Shown piece by piece: positions 1 through 9,601 of a stretch of 64,000 bases of DNA. Source of the DNA: Burkholderiales bacterium (GTDB lineage: Bacteria > Pseudomonadota > Gammaproteobacteria > Burkholderiales > SG8-41); the NCBI GenBank assembly GCA_020854035.1, contig JADZGE010000058.1, positions 43,001 to 107,000 on the forward strand. Reading direction: 5' to 3'. The notes beneath the pieces are model-generated. The model saw nothing but the letters and a program-made list of their open reading frames with translations, ran no database searches and was not told the DNA's origin. Each line of letters opens with the position of its first letter. Positions within the stretch are counted from its first letter, which is position 1. The translations under genes and the position numbers were made by a program.

Positions 1-877
1 CGATCACGATCTCCGCCTCCGCCGGCACCAGAAGATCGACCGTGCGCGCGCGAACGACGTTCACGGGCCCGCCGGCTACGCCGCCAGCGACGCCGATTTC
101 GTCGACATCGACCGGCAGCTTCATCGGCGCGACGAACGCAACGCACGGCGGGGAGCCGAGCGCGATAGCGCACGGCATCGCCCTGTCGCCGCGCCGCCGG
201 TGCTTGAGATAGTGGCGGTAGCCCCCTGCTCCTCCGATGCGCGTCGCCATGCGCACCACCAGCCGGTCCGGCGCCTTCAACCCGGCGCGGTAGGTGCCGT
301 GGTTATGGATGCCGGTCTCGGGGTCCTTCGTGATCACGTTGGTCGCCGTCAGCGTGGGCGCGCCGTCGAATCCCGGCGTCGAGACCGGTATCGGCAGCAT
401 GTCGAGTCCCCTGCCCGCTCCCCTCAGGGCCGCCCCGGTCAGCACCACGTCCTGGCAGGGCGCCCGCGTTACGACCCGGGGCGGGACGGGACCGGCGATC
501 GCGCATGCCCACTTCGGCTCGACGTCCTTCGCCTCCACCCCCATTCCGGCGCAGTAGATGGCGCGGTTTCCGGCGTAGGCGCCGACGACCACGGGGAAGC
601 GGTACTTGCGGCCGAGTCCGTCCACCACGTTGGTGAAAAGAAAAGCCCTGCGCTCGTGCTCCTCGACGCCGCCGACGTACTGCCAGCGCACGAGCGGGTG
701 CAGTTCGGCATCCTTGTCGATCGGGCGATCGATGGCGAGGAGGAGCCCGCGCCTTCGCAGCTCGTCCAGGTGTTCGCGCAGATCGCGGTAGCCGCGGGCG
801 GCGCGCCGCGCGGAACCGCGCTTCGCCGGCGGCGATCCACCGCGCCCCGGTGGTCCGCCGCGTCGCCCGGCGCTCAC
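1..877 (-). CDS. UbiD family decarboxylase, N-terminal part (runs off the window start)
   Basis: Reverse-strand translation from GTG at 877: YRDLREHLDELRRRGLLLAIDRPIDKDAELHPLVRWQ...FLFTNVVDG...ETGIHNHGTYR...AIALGSPPCVAFVAP...VNVVRARTVDLLVPAEAEIVI, typical UbiD. No stop in the window. Confidence 0.85.
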   Translation of the reverse strand, partial: MSAGRRGGPPGRGGSPPAKRGSARRAARGYRDLREHLDELRRRGLLLAIDRPIDKDAELHPLVRWQYVGGVEEHERRAFLFTNVVDGLGRKYRFPVVVGAYAGNRAIYCAGMGVEAKDVEPKWACAIAGPVPPRVVTRAPCQDVVLTGAALRGAGRGLDMLPIPVSTPGFDGAPTLTATNVITKDPETGIHNHGTYRAGLKAPDRLVVRMATRIGGAGGYRHYLKHRRRGDRAMPCAIALGSPPCVAFVAPMKLPVDVDEIGVAGGVAGGPVNVVRARTVDLLVPAEAEIVI

Positions 878-1263
878 TTCTTCGTCGCCTGCTCGGCGAT
901 CAGCTTCGCGACCTGCGACCCCTCCGTCACGGGTTCCAGCAGAATCACGTGGCGGCGGTTCACGATCATGCGATCGGGCGCGTGCCATTCCTGCCCGCGC
1001 TTGACCAGCACGTTCGCCACCTGCTTCGTTTCCGGATTGGTGCGGCTCTGGATGTAATGAACGTCGTGCAGCACGAGGTACTCGGAATCGAGGTTGTTCA
1101 GGCGCCCGAAGAATGCCTGCCCGTTCACGAGGAGCACGGCGTGAAAGGGAGTCGAGATCGAGGGCGGCGCTTGCAGGCGCCATCCCTGGTAGGCCACGAT
1201 CCCGGCCGCGGCGGCAAGGACAAACGCGGCAAGCGCCACTATCCACGCGAGCAGTTTCGGCAT
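874..1263 (-). CDS. Small protein with one N-terminal TM helix, unknown function, overlapping the ubiD-like start by 4 nt
   Basis: MPKLLAWIVALAAFVLAAAAGIVAYQGW...FHAVLLVNGQAFFGRLNNLDSEYLVLHDVHYIQ...VNRRHVILLEPV; GTGA stop/start overlap with the downstream gene. Confidence 0.75.
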   Translation of the reverse strand: MPKLLAWIVALAAFVLAAAAGIVAYQGWRLQAPPSISTPFHAVLLVNGQAFFGRLNNLDSEYLVLHDVHYIQSRTNPETKQVANVLVKRGQEWHAPDRMIVNRRHVILLEPVTEGSQVAKLIAEQATKK

Positions 1264-1414
1264 TTCCCTCTCCCTCACGATCGCGCCCGGCAAGGAACGG
1301 CGACGCGCCCGCGCCGCCCGGCGCACTCTGCGGCGGAATATGACCGGAGAAACCGGAAACCGCAAGGGTCCGGGGGGAGTTGCCGCGCGCCGGCGGCGCT
1401 CCTCGGGATCGGGC

Positions 1415-1565
1415 CGGTGTCGGAGTTTCTCTACGGCGCGGACTTCCCTTCCGCGACGGGGCCGAGGCAAATGGCGCGCTGGCGGCCTACGGCTTTTCCG
1501 CGGCGCAGATCGAGGCGATCAACCGGGGCAACGCCCTGCGGATCACGCCGCAAGTCAACGTTTGA
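1415..1565 (+). pseudogene. C-terminal remnant of an amidohydrolase (ACMSD-like), frameshifted
   Basis: VSEFLYGADFP in one frame continues as FRDGAEANGALAAYGFSAAQIEAINRGNALRITPQVNV* in another, matching the usual amidohydrolase C-terminus (YG.DFP...RGNALRL.P). Confidence 0.6.
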
Positions 1566-1576
1566 ACGACCCGGAA

Positions 1577-1620
1577 CGAGAAAGGCCCGCGGGGCTGCCT
1601 CCCCCACGGGCCCCGCGGTT
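1577..1620 (-). terminator. Possible Rho-independent terminator after the lectin-like gene
   Basis: Reverse strand CCGCGGGGC - 14 nt loop - GCCCCGCGG followed by GCCTTTCTCG, 13 nt past the stop at 1633. Confidence 0.5.
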
Positions 1621-1632
1621 CGAAAACCGCGC

Positions 1633-2493
1633 TTACGCGCGCAGCGCGTGGCGCCGCACCGCGGCGAAGCCGGCAAGGGCCAGCGCGAGCAGCACCGGGG
1701 TCGCGGGCGCGGGAACCCCGATATTGTCGATCGGCTGGTAGGTCGAATTGAACTGCCAGGCGATGACGTCGTGGTTGGCGCCGGCCGCTCCGGTCGCCGC
1801 GGTGAATCCGACGAAGGCATCCGTCGTGCCCAGGATGCCCGGCAGGTCCAGGCTCGCGAGAGAGAGGAACGCAGCCGAGGGCCGCGCGGGATTGGACCCT
1901 ACCGCAATTCGCACTTCCACGGTGTCGGTCGCCCCGTTGTAGTCCACCCACGCGGTCCACACGCTGCCGTCATTCATGTCCTGGACGACCGGTGCGAGGA
2001 CGACGGAACTGACGCTGCCGTTCAGGTCTATGCCCACGTGGTTGCTGCTGGAAGCGTCCCCGCTCCCGTTGTTCCACGTGTCGAACTCTATGCCGATGCT
2101 CGTGGGTATATTCTCGTAGCCGAGCCCACCGCCGCTGCTTCCAACATTGTTCGCGATGGGCTGTACCACGAAGACCAAGCCGTCCGCGCCGAAGCCCTGC
2201 CCGTCGAAGTTGAAGGGCTCCGTCATACGGAAGCGGAACGCCGTGCTGAACGAAGCATCCGCAGCCAGCGAAACGAGGTTCGTGGAGAATGCCGATCCCG
2301 CCTGCCCCATTTGAGAGGGCGTCAGCCGCAGGACCTGCCGCCCCTGGTCGTCCAGTACCGGTGCTGCTGCGTTCCCATTGATCTGCAGGCCCGCCGTCGA
2401 AGAAAAGTCGTTGAATAATATGGTGGTTGCCCCGGCGCTTCCCGTTCCCAGGGCCACCAGGCCGAGCAAAACATGTGCGATGCATCGAGTCAT
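1633..2493 (-). CDS. Secreted L-type lectin-like protein with PEP-CTERM-like C-terminal anchor
   Basis: Signal peptide MTRCIAHVLLGLVALGTGSAGA; IGIEFDTWNN and NHVGIDLNG lectin-like blocks; C-terminus VPAPATPVLLALALAGFAAVRRHALRA. Confidence 0.75.
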   Translation of the reverse strand: MTRCIAHVLLGLVALGTGSAGATTILFNDFSSTAGLQINGNAAAPVLDDQGRQVLRLTPSQMGQAGSAFSTNLVSLAADASFSTAFRFRMTEPFNFDGQGFGADGLVFVVQPIANNVGSSGGGLGYENIPTSIGIEFDTWNNGSGDASSSNHVGIDLNGSVSSVVLAPVVQDMNDGSVWTAWVDYNGATDTVEVRIAVGSNPARPSAAFLSLASLDLPGILGTTDAFVGFTAATGAAGANHDVIAWQFNSTYQPIDNIGVPAPATPVLLALALAGFAAVRRHALRA

Positions 2494-2708
2494 TGTTCTC
2501 ACTTCCCATGTGTATTGGAGGCAGTACCTACCCTCACGAACAGGAAGCAAAGTTCATGCCGAACAGAATAATTGATGTTGAAACAAGCGCTTCCACTACC
2601 GGATCCGGAATACCGGTGGCGTAACTGTAAAGTTTTCTGACAGCTCCGCCCCGCCTTGTGAGCCCTTCCCTGGCATGGGTAGCAAGGTCCTCGGGCGTCC
2701 CGTTCCGT

Positions 2709-3728
2709 TCAATATTGATCGAACATCCGCTGGACTTCGCGCGGGTCCGTGGTGCGGGTCAACGCGAGCGACAGCAGCACCGCGGATTTCTGCGGAGAGA
2801 GATTGTCCGCGACGACCATCCCGGGCTCGCTCCAATTGTTGTTCGGCACGACTCGCCCTTCCCCGACGCGCGAGCTCTGGACCACCACCGCGCGCCCGCT
2901 CGCGGCGATCGCCGCCAGCTCCTGCGCGAGGTTGCCCGTCGAGCCGGCGCCCGAGCCCGCCACGACGATGCCGCGCGCGCCCAGGCCGAGCGCGGCTTCG
3001 GCGCATCCCGGGCGGCTCCCGGTGTACACGTAGAGGATCTCGACCGGCGGCATCGCCGCGACGCCCTCGATTTCGAATTCGCTGCCAGCGCCCCGCCGCC
3101 GGACCGGCTCCCGGTAGTAGAGGACGCGGTCCGCGTCGGCGTAGCCGAGCAGCCCCATGTCGCGGCTGCGGAAAGTCTGCAGGCGGTAGGTGCTGGTCTT
3201 GGTCACTTCGCGCGCCGCGTTGATCTCGCCGTTCGTCACCACCACGGCGCCCTTGCCCGTGCTCCCGGGCGTGACCGCCACCCGGATCGCATCGATGAGA
3301 TTGACGGGGCCGTCGGCGCCGAGCGCGGTGTAGGGACGCTGCGCTCCCGTCACCACGACGGGCTTTGCGCTCCTCGCCGTGAGGCTCAGGAACCACGCCG
3401 TCTCCTCGAGCGTGTTGGTACCCTGGACGAGCACGAGCCCGTGGAGATCCTGCCGCGCGAGCAGCGCGTTCACGCGCACGGCGAGCCGGCGCAGGTCATC
3501 GAGCGTGGCGACCTCGTGCGGATTTCCCTCGTCCACTTCCACGCGCGCGATCGCGACAAGCTCCGGCAGCGTCTCGAGGAGCTCCTCGCCGGTCATCCGC
3601 GGGTTGCCGCTGCGGCTGTAGCGCGTGAAATCCATGCGGTTCGCGCCGCGGCTGTGCAGCGTCCCGGGCCCGATCAGCAGGCGCACCCGGGGAAGTTCGC
3701 TTCGCGTCATCTCGATTTCACTCCTCAA
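2709..3728 (-). CDS. Asparaginase/glutaminase family protein
   Basis: VLVQGTNTLEETAWFLSLTARSAKPVVVTGAQRP...ALGADGPVNLIDAIRVA...INAAREVTKTSTYRLQTF. Confidence 0.85.
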   Translation of the reverse strand: MRSEIEMTRSELPRVRLLIGPGTLHSRGANRMDFTRYSRSGNPRMTGEELLETLPELVAIARVEVDEGNPHEVATLDDLRRLAVRVNALLARQDLHGLVLVQGTNTLEETAWFLSLTARSAKPVVVTGAQRPYTALGADGPVNLIDAIRVAVTPGSTGKGAVVVTNGEINAAREVTKTSTYRLQTFRSRDMGLLGYADADRVLYYREPVRRRGAGSEFEIEGVAAMPPVEILYVYTGSRPGCAEAALGLGARGIVVAGSGAGSTGNLAQELAAIAASGRAVVVQSSRVGEGRVVPNNNWSEPGMVVADNLSPQKSAVLLSLALTRTTDPREVQRMFDQY

Positions 3729-3831
3729 CGCCTTTCGGCAATACGCGGGCCGGATCGCCGGCGGATGCGCTCCGCGCCCATCCGGTATCGCACGGTCCGG
3801 GAAAATTCGTCGGGGCGCAACCGGCGAATTC

Positions 3832-5097
3832 CTATTGCTGGGAAATCCGCGCGTTCGCCATCGCGAGCCGCTCGACCAGCGTGCGCAGCAGGCCGTGCGC
3901 GATCTGGAGCCGGCAGCCTTCGCTCAGGCGCGCGATGCCGCTCGGTTCGAACTCGGCTACGACCGCGTCGGTCATGGCCTCGACCGTCGCGTGGCGCGTC
4001 GCCGCCGCGCCCAGTATGAATGCCATCTCGCCGAAACACTCGCCGGATTTCAGCAGGTTGAGTAGCCGCCCGCGCCGCGTCACCTTGAGATCGCCCCCTC
4101 CCAGGAGGTACATGCTGCTGCCGGCCTCGTCCTCGCGCAGTATCGTCGTGCGCGGGGGTAGCCGCGACCAGCGGCTGCCCTGCACCAGCTCCCACAGGTG
4201 CGCGTCGGAGAGCTTGCCGAAGATCTGGCTCTTGCACAGATAGTCGAATTTCTCGGAGTCCGCGATCTCCCGCTGGTAGACCGAGAGCCTCCCGACCTGG
4301 GCAAGTTCGAGCGCGAGCTCCGCCCACGTCGGGTAGCGATCCTCCGGCCGCTTGCTGATCATCCGCAGCACGATCTCGTCGAGCCGCTGCGGCACGCCGG
4401 TGCGCAGCTTCCCCGGCGGGGGCGGCACCTCGGTCGCGATCTTGCGGAAGAGCTCGTCGATGGTGCCGGCGGCGAAGGGCTTGCGCCCGCACAGGAGCTC
4501 GTAGAGCACGACACCCATCGCGTACATGTCGCTGTGATGCGTGAGCTCCCGGCCCGACATCTGCTCGGGGGACATGTAGCTCGGGGTCCCCACGATCTGG
4601 TCGGAATTGCCGGCCGATCGCAGCAGCGCCGAGCCGAAGTCGGCGACCTTGATGTTGGTGCCCTCGGAGACGAGGATGTTGGCGGGCTTGATGTCGCGAT
4701 GGATGACGCCTTGCCGGAACGCGTAATCGAGCGCGCTGCACGACTTGAACCCGATCTGGACGACATCGTTCACCGGCAGCAACCGATCGGCCTGGGTGAA
4801 CTTGAGCAGATTGCCGCCGGCGACGTATTCCATCGCGACGTAGCCGGCGTCGTCCTCCATCACCGCCTCGTAGATCGCGACGATGTGCGGGTGCGACAGG
4901 CGCCCGGCGAGCGCCGCCTCGTTCATGAACTGACCGCGCGTCAGCTCCCCCATGCGCGGATCGTGCAGGACCTTGCCGTCGAGCACCTTGAGGGCGACGT
5001 CCCGGCCCGCGAAGGTGTCGAGCGCGCAGTAAACGGTGCCCGAGGCGCCGGATCCGAGCGGGCGCTTCAGTTCGTACTTGCCGTAGCGGGTCTGCAT
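3832..5097 (-). CDS. Serine/threonine protein kinase with C-terminal cyclic-nucleotide-binding-like domain
   Basis: Kinase motifs LGSGASGTVY, ALKVL, HRDIKPANI, DFGSA, TPSYMSPEQ; C-terminal LLGGGDLKVTRRGRLLNLLKSGECFGEMAFILGAAATRHATVEA. Confidence 0.9.
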   Translation of the reverse strand: MQTRYGKYELKRPLGSGASGTVYCALDTFAGRDVALKVLDGKVLHDPRMGELTRGQFMNEAALAGRLSHPHIVAIYEAVMEDDAGYVAMEYVAGGNLLKFTQADRLLPVNDVVQIGFKSCSALDYAFRQGVIHRDIKPANILVSEGTNIKVADFGSALLRSAGNSDQIVGTPSYMSPEQMSGRELTHHSDMYAMGVVLYELLCGRKPFAAGTIDELFRKIATEVPPPPGKLRTGVPQRLDEIVLRMISKRPEDRYPTWAELALELAQVGRLSVYQREIADSEKFDYLCKSQIFGKLSDAHLWELVQGSRWSRLPPRTTILREDEAGSSMYLLGGGDLKVTRRGRLLNLLKSGECFGEMAFILGAAATRHATVEAMTDAVVAEFEPSGIARLSEGCRLQIAHGLLRTLVERLAMANARISQQ

Positions 5098-5437
5098 GCA
5101 GTCGGGACGGGACGACTGGCCCGGCGTCGTGGGAGCGCCAGTTTACGCCATGCGCCCGGCGGGCGTGACAGGACTTCCGGCCGCCCCGGGGCATCCGCGT
5201 TCTCCGCGGCTCTGCCCGGATTGCCGACCCGTCCTTGGCGAAGGCGCGTCACCTGGCCGGTGTTCCGACCCGGAACGCGGTGAGCCTGGCGGCGACCCGG
5301 ATGAAATGGTTCCGAGTCGCCGGAATCCGGGTCCAGCCGGTGAAACAGTCATCGACACGGGAGCGCCCGGCGCAGCCGTGCGCACGCCGCCGGGACGCGC
5401 TATCCTCGCCCATCCAGAACGACTTCGAGGAGCAGCC

Positions 5438-6403
5438 ATGCGCAGGTTGCCTGGACTCACGGCCGCACTCCTGCTCACCGCTTTTGCGGGGGGCGCCATC
5501 GCCCAGAACTTCCCCAGCCGCCCGGTGCGCCTCGTAGTGCCGCTCGCGCCCGGCGGCACCAATGACACCCTCGGTCGCATAGTCGCCGGGCCGCTCGGCG
5601 AGCGCCTCGGCCAGCAGTTCGTGGTCGACAACCGGCCCGGCGGGAACAGCCTCATCGGTTCGGCCATCGTTGCGCGCGCCCTGCCCGATGGGCACACGCT
5701 GCTCATCATGGGTGCCGGCCACTCGATCAATCCCAGCCTGCAGCGCTCGCTGCCCTACGACACCCTGAGGGACTTCGCGCCGGTCGGGCTGGTGGGCGGG
5801 GGGCCGTATCTCCTCGTGGTCCACCCGTCCGTTCCGGCGCAGGCGGCGAAAGAATTCGTTGCGTGGGTGAAGGGACGCCCGGGAAAGGTGAACTACGCTT
5901 CGGCCGGCGTCGGCAATCCCACGCACCTCTGCGGCGAACTTCTCAACCTCGCCGCGGGTATCGACATGACGCACGTACCGTACAAGGGTGGCGGCGCCGT
6001 GCTGCCCGACCTCGTCGCGGGACGGGTGTCGGCGTTCTTCTCGTCGATCTCCACGACGCAGGCCCACGTGCAGGCGGGGCGACTGCGCTCGATAGCGGTG
6101 ACGACGGTTCAACGCACGCCGTTCCTGCCCGAAGTGCCGACGTTCGTGGAAGCCGGGTTTCCCGGGGTCGTGGTGAACGCCTGGTACGGCATCCTCGCGA
6201 CGGGCGGGACGCCCCGCGCGATCGTCGACCGCCTGAGCGACGAGTTGCGCAAGGTGCTCGCCGAGCCGGCGGTCCGCGACCAGATCACGAAGCGCGGCAT
6301 CTCCCCCGAGGCGACGACCGCGAGCGAGTTCGACAAGCTCATCCGGGCGGACATGGTGAAGTGGGCAAAGGTGGTGAAGGCGGCGGGGATCCAGCCGGAG
6401 TAG
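5438..6403 (+). CDS. Bug/TctC family periplasmic solute receptor
   Basis: Signal peptide, FPSRPVRLVVPLAPGGTNDTLGRI, NRPGGNSLIGSAIVARALPDGHTLL, MTHVPYKGGG. Confidence 0.92.
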   Translation: MRRLPGLTAALLLTAFAGGAIAQNFPSRPVRLVVPLAPGGTNDTLGRIVAGPLGERLGQQFVVDNRPGGNSLIGSAIVARALPDGHTLLIMGAGHSINPSLQRSLPYDTLRDFAPVGLVGGGPYLLVVHPSVPAQAAKEFVAWVKGRPGKVNYASAGVGNPTHLCGELLNLAAGIDMTHVPYKGGGAVLPDLVAGRVSAFFSSISTTQAHVQAGRLRSIAVTTVQRTPFLPEVPTFVEAGFPGVVVNAWYGILATGGTPRAIVDRLSDELRKVLAEPAVRDQITKRGISPEATTASEFDKLIRADMVKWAKVVKAAGIQPE

Positions 6404-6434
6404 CGATCGGCCGCGGCGCCGCGGAGGATACGGG

Positions 6435-7241
6435 ATGCAACAGGACACGCCCCGGCGTTTCGCCGGCAAGGTCGCGATCGTGACGGGCGCGGGCAACGGC
6501 ATCGGCGTCCCGCTCGCGACGCGTCTCGCGGCGGAAGGTGCGGCGGTCGTGCTCGCGGACAAGGACCTCGCCGCCGCCGAAAAAGTGTGCGCGGACATCG
6601 TCGCCGGGGGCGGCAGGGCGGCCGCCTGCCGCGTTGACATCTGCGTGCCGCAGCAGGTGGAGGCGATGACGGCGTTTTGCCGGGAGCGTTTCGGCCCCGC
6701 GCACATCATGATGAACAACGCGGGCATCGGCGGCCAGCGGCATTTCCTCGAGACACCGCTCGAAACGCTCCAGAAGCTCCTCTCGACGAACCTCGTCGGC
6801 ACGTTCCTCTGTGCCCAGGCCGCGGCGCGCGACATGGCGGGGCTCGGCGGCGGCGCGATCGTCAATTTTTCGTCGCACTCGGGGCTCCTCGGCAGCAGCG
6901 GGCGCGCCGCGTACGCGGCCTCGAAGAGCGGCATCATCGGCATGACGCGTGTCATGGCGGTGGATCTCGCCGCGCACGGCATCCGGGTGAACGCGGTCGC
7001 CCCCGGCACGGTGGCGACCCCGCGCATCCGGGCAAGCCACAACGACGAACGCCGCGAGGCGTGGCTGAAGGCGATTCCCATGGCCCGCTACGGTGAACCC
7101 CACGAGATCGCGGCGGCCGCGATCTTCCTCGCGTCCGAGGACGCGGCCTACGTGACCGGCCAGACGATCGCCGTGGACGGCGGTTTCACGATCGCCGGAC
7201 TGCGCGTGAAGAACCTCGCGGCGCGCGATGGATCGTACTGA
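6435..7241 (+). CDS. SDR family oxidoreductase
   Basis: AIVTGAGNGIGVPLA, NNAGIGG, YAASKSGIIGMTR, IAVDGGF. Confidence 0.92.
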   Translation: MQQDTPRRFAGKVAIVTGAGNGIGVPLATRLAAEGAAVVLADKDLAAAEKVCADIVAGGGRAAACRVDICVPQQVEAMTAFCRERFGPAHIMMNNAGIGGQRHFLETPLETLQKLLSTNLVGTFLCAQAAARDMAGLGGGAIVNFSSHSGLLGSSGRAAYAASKSGIIGMTRVMAVDLAAHGIRVNAVAPGTVATPRIRASHNDERREAWLKAIPMARYGEPHEIAAAAIFLASEDAAYVTGQTIAVDGGFTIAGLRVKNLAARDGSY

Positions 7242-7435
7242 CGGACCGGCCTCGTCACGACCGGCTGACCGGGAGGGTCGGGCCAATCCTCGCGAGGCTC
7301 CGATGCGTTCCCTTGCGGCGCCGCCGAACCCGTTTGGCGCCATGGATCGCAAACGCGTGCCGCCCGCCCGCGCCTGATCCGCGCTGGCCAACCCCGCACC
7401 ACTCGAGAACAACCGATACGAGAGAGGCTGAAATC

Positions 7436-8221
7436 ATGAGCGAAGTCGCAGCGACCGAAGAAGTCGGCGTGAACCTCGAAGGGCACGTCGCGACCGTGGA
7501 GATCCGCCGCCCGCCCAACAACTTCCTCGACGTGGACCTGATCGAGGCGCTCGCCGGGGTGGTCGAAGCGCTCGACCGCGAGCCGCGGTGCCGCGCGCTT
7601 GTCCTCGCCGCGGCGGGCAAGCACTTCTCCGCGGGCGCGAACCTCATGCGGCGCCTGCACGCGGACCCGGGAGCCCAGGCCGAGCGCAAGCACCTCTACC
7701 ACGAAGCGCAGCGCCTCGTGCGGACGAGGAAGCCCATCGTCGCCGCGGTACACGGTTCCGCCATCGGCGCGGGACTCGGACTCGCGCTCGTCGCGGATTT
7801 CCGTGTCACCTGCAAGGAGGCGCGCCTCGCCGCGAACTTCTGCGCGCTCGGCTACCACCCCGGCTTCGGGCTGACGGCGACGTTGCCGCGGCTCGTCGGC
7901 CACCAGAAGGCGCAGTGGCTCTTCTACACCGGCCGGCGGCTCCCCGGCGACGAGGCGTACGCGCTGGGGCTGGCGGATCGGCTTGTCGCGCAGGACGAGG
8001 TGCGCGCGGCGGCACGGGAGATGGCGGCGGAGCTCGCGAAGATCGCCCCGCTCGCGCTGCAGGCGACGCGCCACACGATGCGCCTCGATCTCGTCCCGGC
8101 GTTCCGCGCCGCGACCGAGCGCGAGGCGCTCGAGCAGCAGGTGCTGCGTGGAACCGACGATTTCAGGGAAGGCGTGAAGGCGAGCAGCGAGCGGCGCGAA
8201 CCGAATTTCACCGGCACGTAG
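7436..8221 (+). CDS. Enoyl-CoA hydratase/isomerase family protein
   Basis: VATVEIRRPPNNFLDVDLIEAL...AAGKHFSAGANL...AAVHGSAIGAGLGLALVADFRV. Confidence 0.9.
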   Translation: MSEVAATEEVGVNLEGHVATVEIRRPPNNFLDVDLIEALAGVVEALDREPRCRALVLAAAGKHFSAGANLMRRLHADPGAQAERKHLYHEAQRLVRTRKPIVAAVHGSAIGAGLGLALVADFRVTCKEARLAANFCALGYHPGFGLTATLPRLVGHQKAQWLFYTGRRLPGDEAYALGLADRLVAQDEVRAAAREMAAELAKIAPLALQATRHTMRLDLVPAFRAATEREALEQQVLRGTDDFREGVKASSERREPNFTGT

Positions 8222-8294
8222 CCATTCGCCGGTGCCGGCGAATTCATCGCCATGTTTGACCGCGGAATACCGGACAGGACCCTGGGAGACGACA

Positions 8295-9461
8295 GTGTAC
8301 GAGTTGACGCAGGAAGACCGGATGCTGAAGGATCTCGTCGCGAGGTTCGTGAACGACGAGTTGATGCCGCTGGAACAGAAGATACTCGCGCGCGACGCGG
8401 CCGGCGAAGGCCCGCTCAGCTTCGTGCGGGAGGAGCTGGAGCACCTCGACGCGCGCGCGAAGGAGCTCGGGCTGTGGGGACTCGACGCGCCCGCGGAGTT
8501 CGGCGGCTCCGACCTCCCGGTCACCTCCATGATCGGGGTGAACGAGGAACTCGGGCGCTGCAGCCTGATCTATCGCTTCCCGCCCGACTCGCCGAATCTC
8601 CACATGCTGATGAAGGTCTGCAGCGAGGAGCAGAAGGCCGAGTATCTCGCGCCCTACGCCCGCGGCGAGAAGCGCTCGGCGATCGCGATCTCGGAGCCGG
8701 GCGGTGGCGGCGACCCGGCCTCGATGCGGGCGCGCGCGCAGCGCGCGCGGGGAGGCTGGCTGATCAACGGCCGCAAGATCTGGGTGAGCGGGCTCGACCG
8801 CGCCGATTTCGTCATCGTCATGGCGGTAACCGACCCCGAGAAGCGCGCGCGCGGCGGGATCTCGGCCTTCCTCGTGGACAAGGGCACGCCGGGATTCACG
8901 ATCCTGCGCCGTATCCCGATGATCGGCGGGCGCACGACCTTCGAGCTCGCGTTCGACGATTGCTGGGTACCGGAATCGAAGCTGCTCGGCCAGGAAGGCA
9001 ATGGCTACGGCCCGATGCAGTTGCGGCTCTCCACGCGGCGCGTTCAGATCGGCGCGATCTGCGTCGGCCGCGCGAAGCGCGCGCTCGACATGCTGGTCGA
9101 ATGGGCGCCGCAGCGGAAAACCTTCGGGGTGCCGTTGTCCGAGCGCCAGGCGATACAGTGGTGGATGGCGGACGCCGCCACGAAGATACACGCTACCCGC
9201 CTCATGACCTACGACGCCGCGGAAAAGGTGACCCGCGGCGAGGAGGCCCGCACCGAGATCTCGATGCTGAAGGTGTTCGCCACCGAGATGGCGACCGAAA
9301 TCGTGGACCACGCGCAGCAGGCATTCGGCGCGATGGGCATGACGCGCGAGATGCCGTTCCACCTGATGGCGGCGCAGTTGCGAGTCATGCGCATCTACGA
9401 GGGGCCGACCGAAGTGCACCGGATGCTCGTCGCGCGGCACGTGCTGCAACGGCGATTCTGA
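8295..9461 (+). CDS. Acyl-CoA dehydrogenase
   Basis: GTG start; AISEPGGGGDPASMRARAQR, INGRKIWVSG, QAFGAMGMTREMPFHLMAAQLRVMRIYEGPTEVHRM. Confidence 0.92.
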   Translation: MYELTQEDRMLKDLVARFVNDELMPLEQKILARDAAGEGPLSFVREELEHLDARAKELGLWGLDAPAEFGGSDLPVTSMIGVNEELGRCSLIYRFPPDSPNLHMLMKVCSEEQKAEYLAPYARGEKRSAIAISEPGGGGDPASMRARAQRARGGWLINGRKIWVSGLDRADFVIVMAVTDPEKRARGGISAFLVDKGTPGFTILRRIPMIGGRTTFELAFDDCWVPESKLLGQEGNGYGPMQLRLSTRRVQIGAICVGRAKRALDMLVEWAPQRKTFGVPLSERQAIQWWMADAATKIHATRLMTYDAAEKVTRGEEARTEISMLKVFATEMATEIVDHAQQAFGAMGMTREMPFHLMAAQLRVMRIYEGPTEVHRMLVARHVLQRRF

Positions 9462-9601
9462 TTCGCGCCTGCGTGCCGGACTCCGCCCGGGCGGCCGCGA
9501 TGCCGGAGCCGGCTCCGATGGTGATCGCCAAGGCCCGGACGCCCGCCCGGTTCATCCGCCTTCATCGGCATCCGAAGAAGGCGAAGCAAGTGCCATTCGG
9601 G

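Noticed and set aside
2658-4019. 453-aa plus-strand ORF over the asparaginase gene
   Set aside because: Antisense mirror ORF of a recognised gene.
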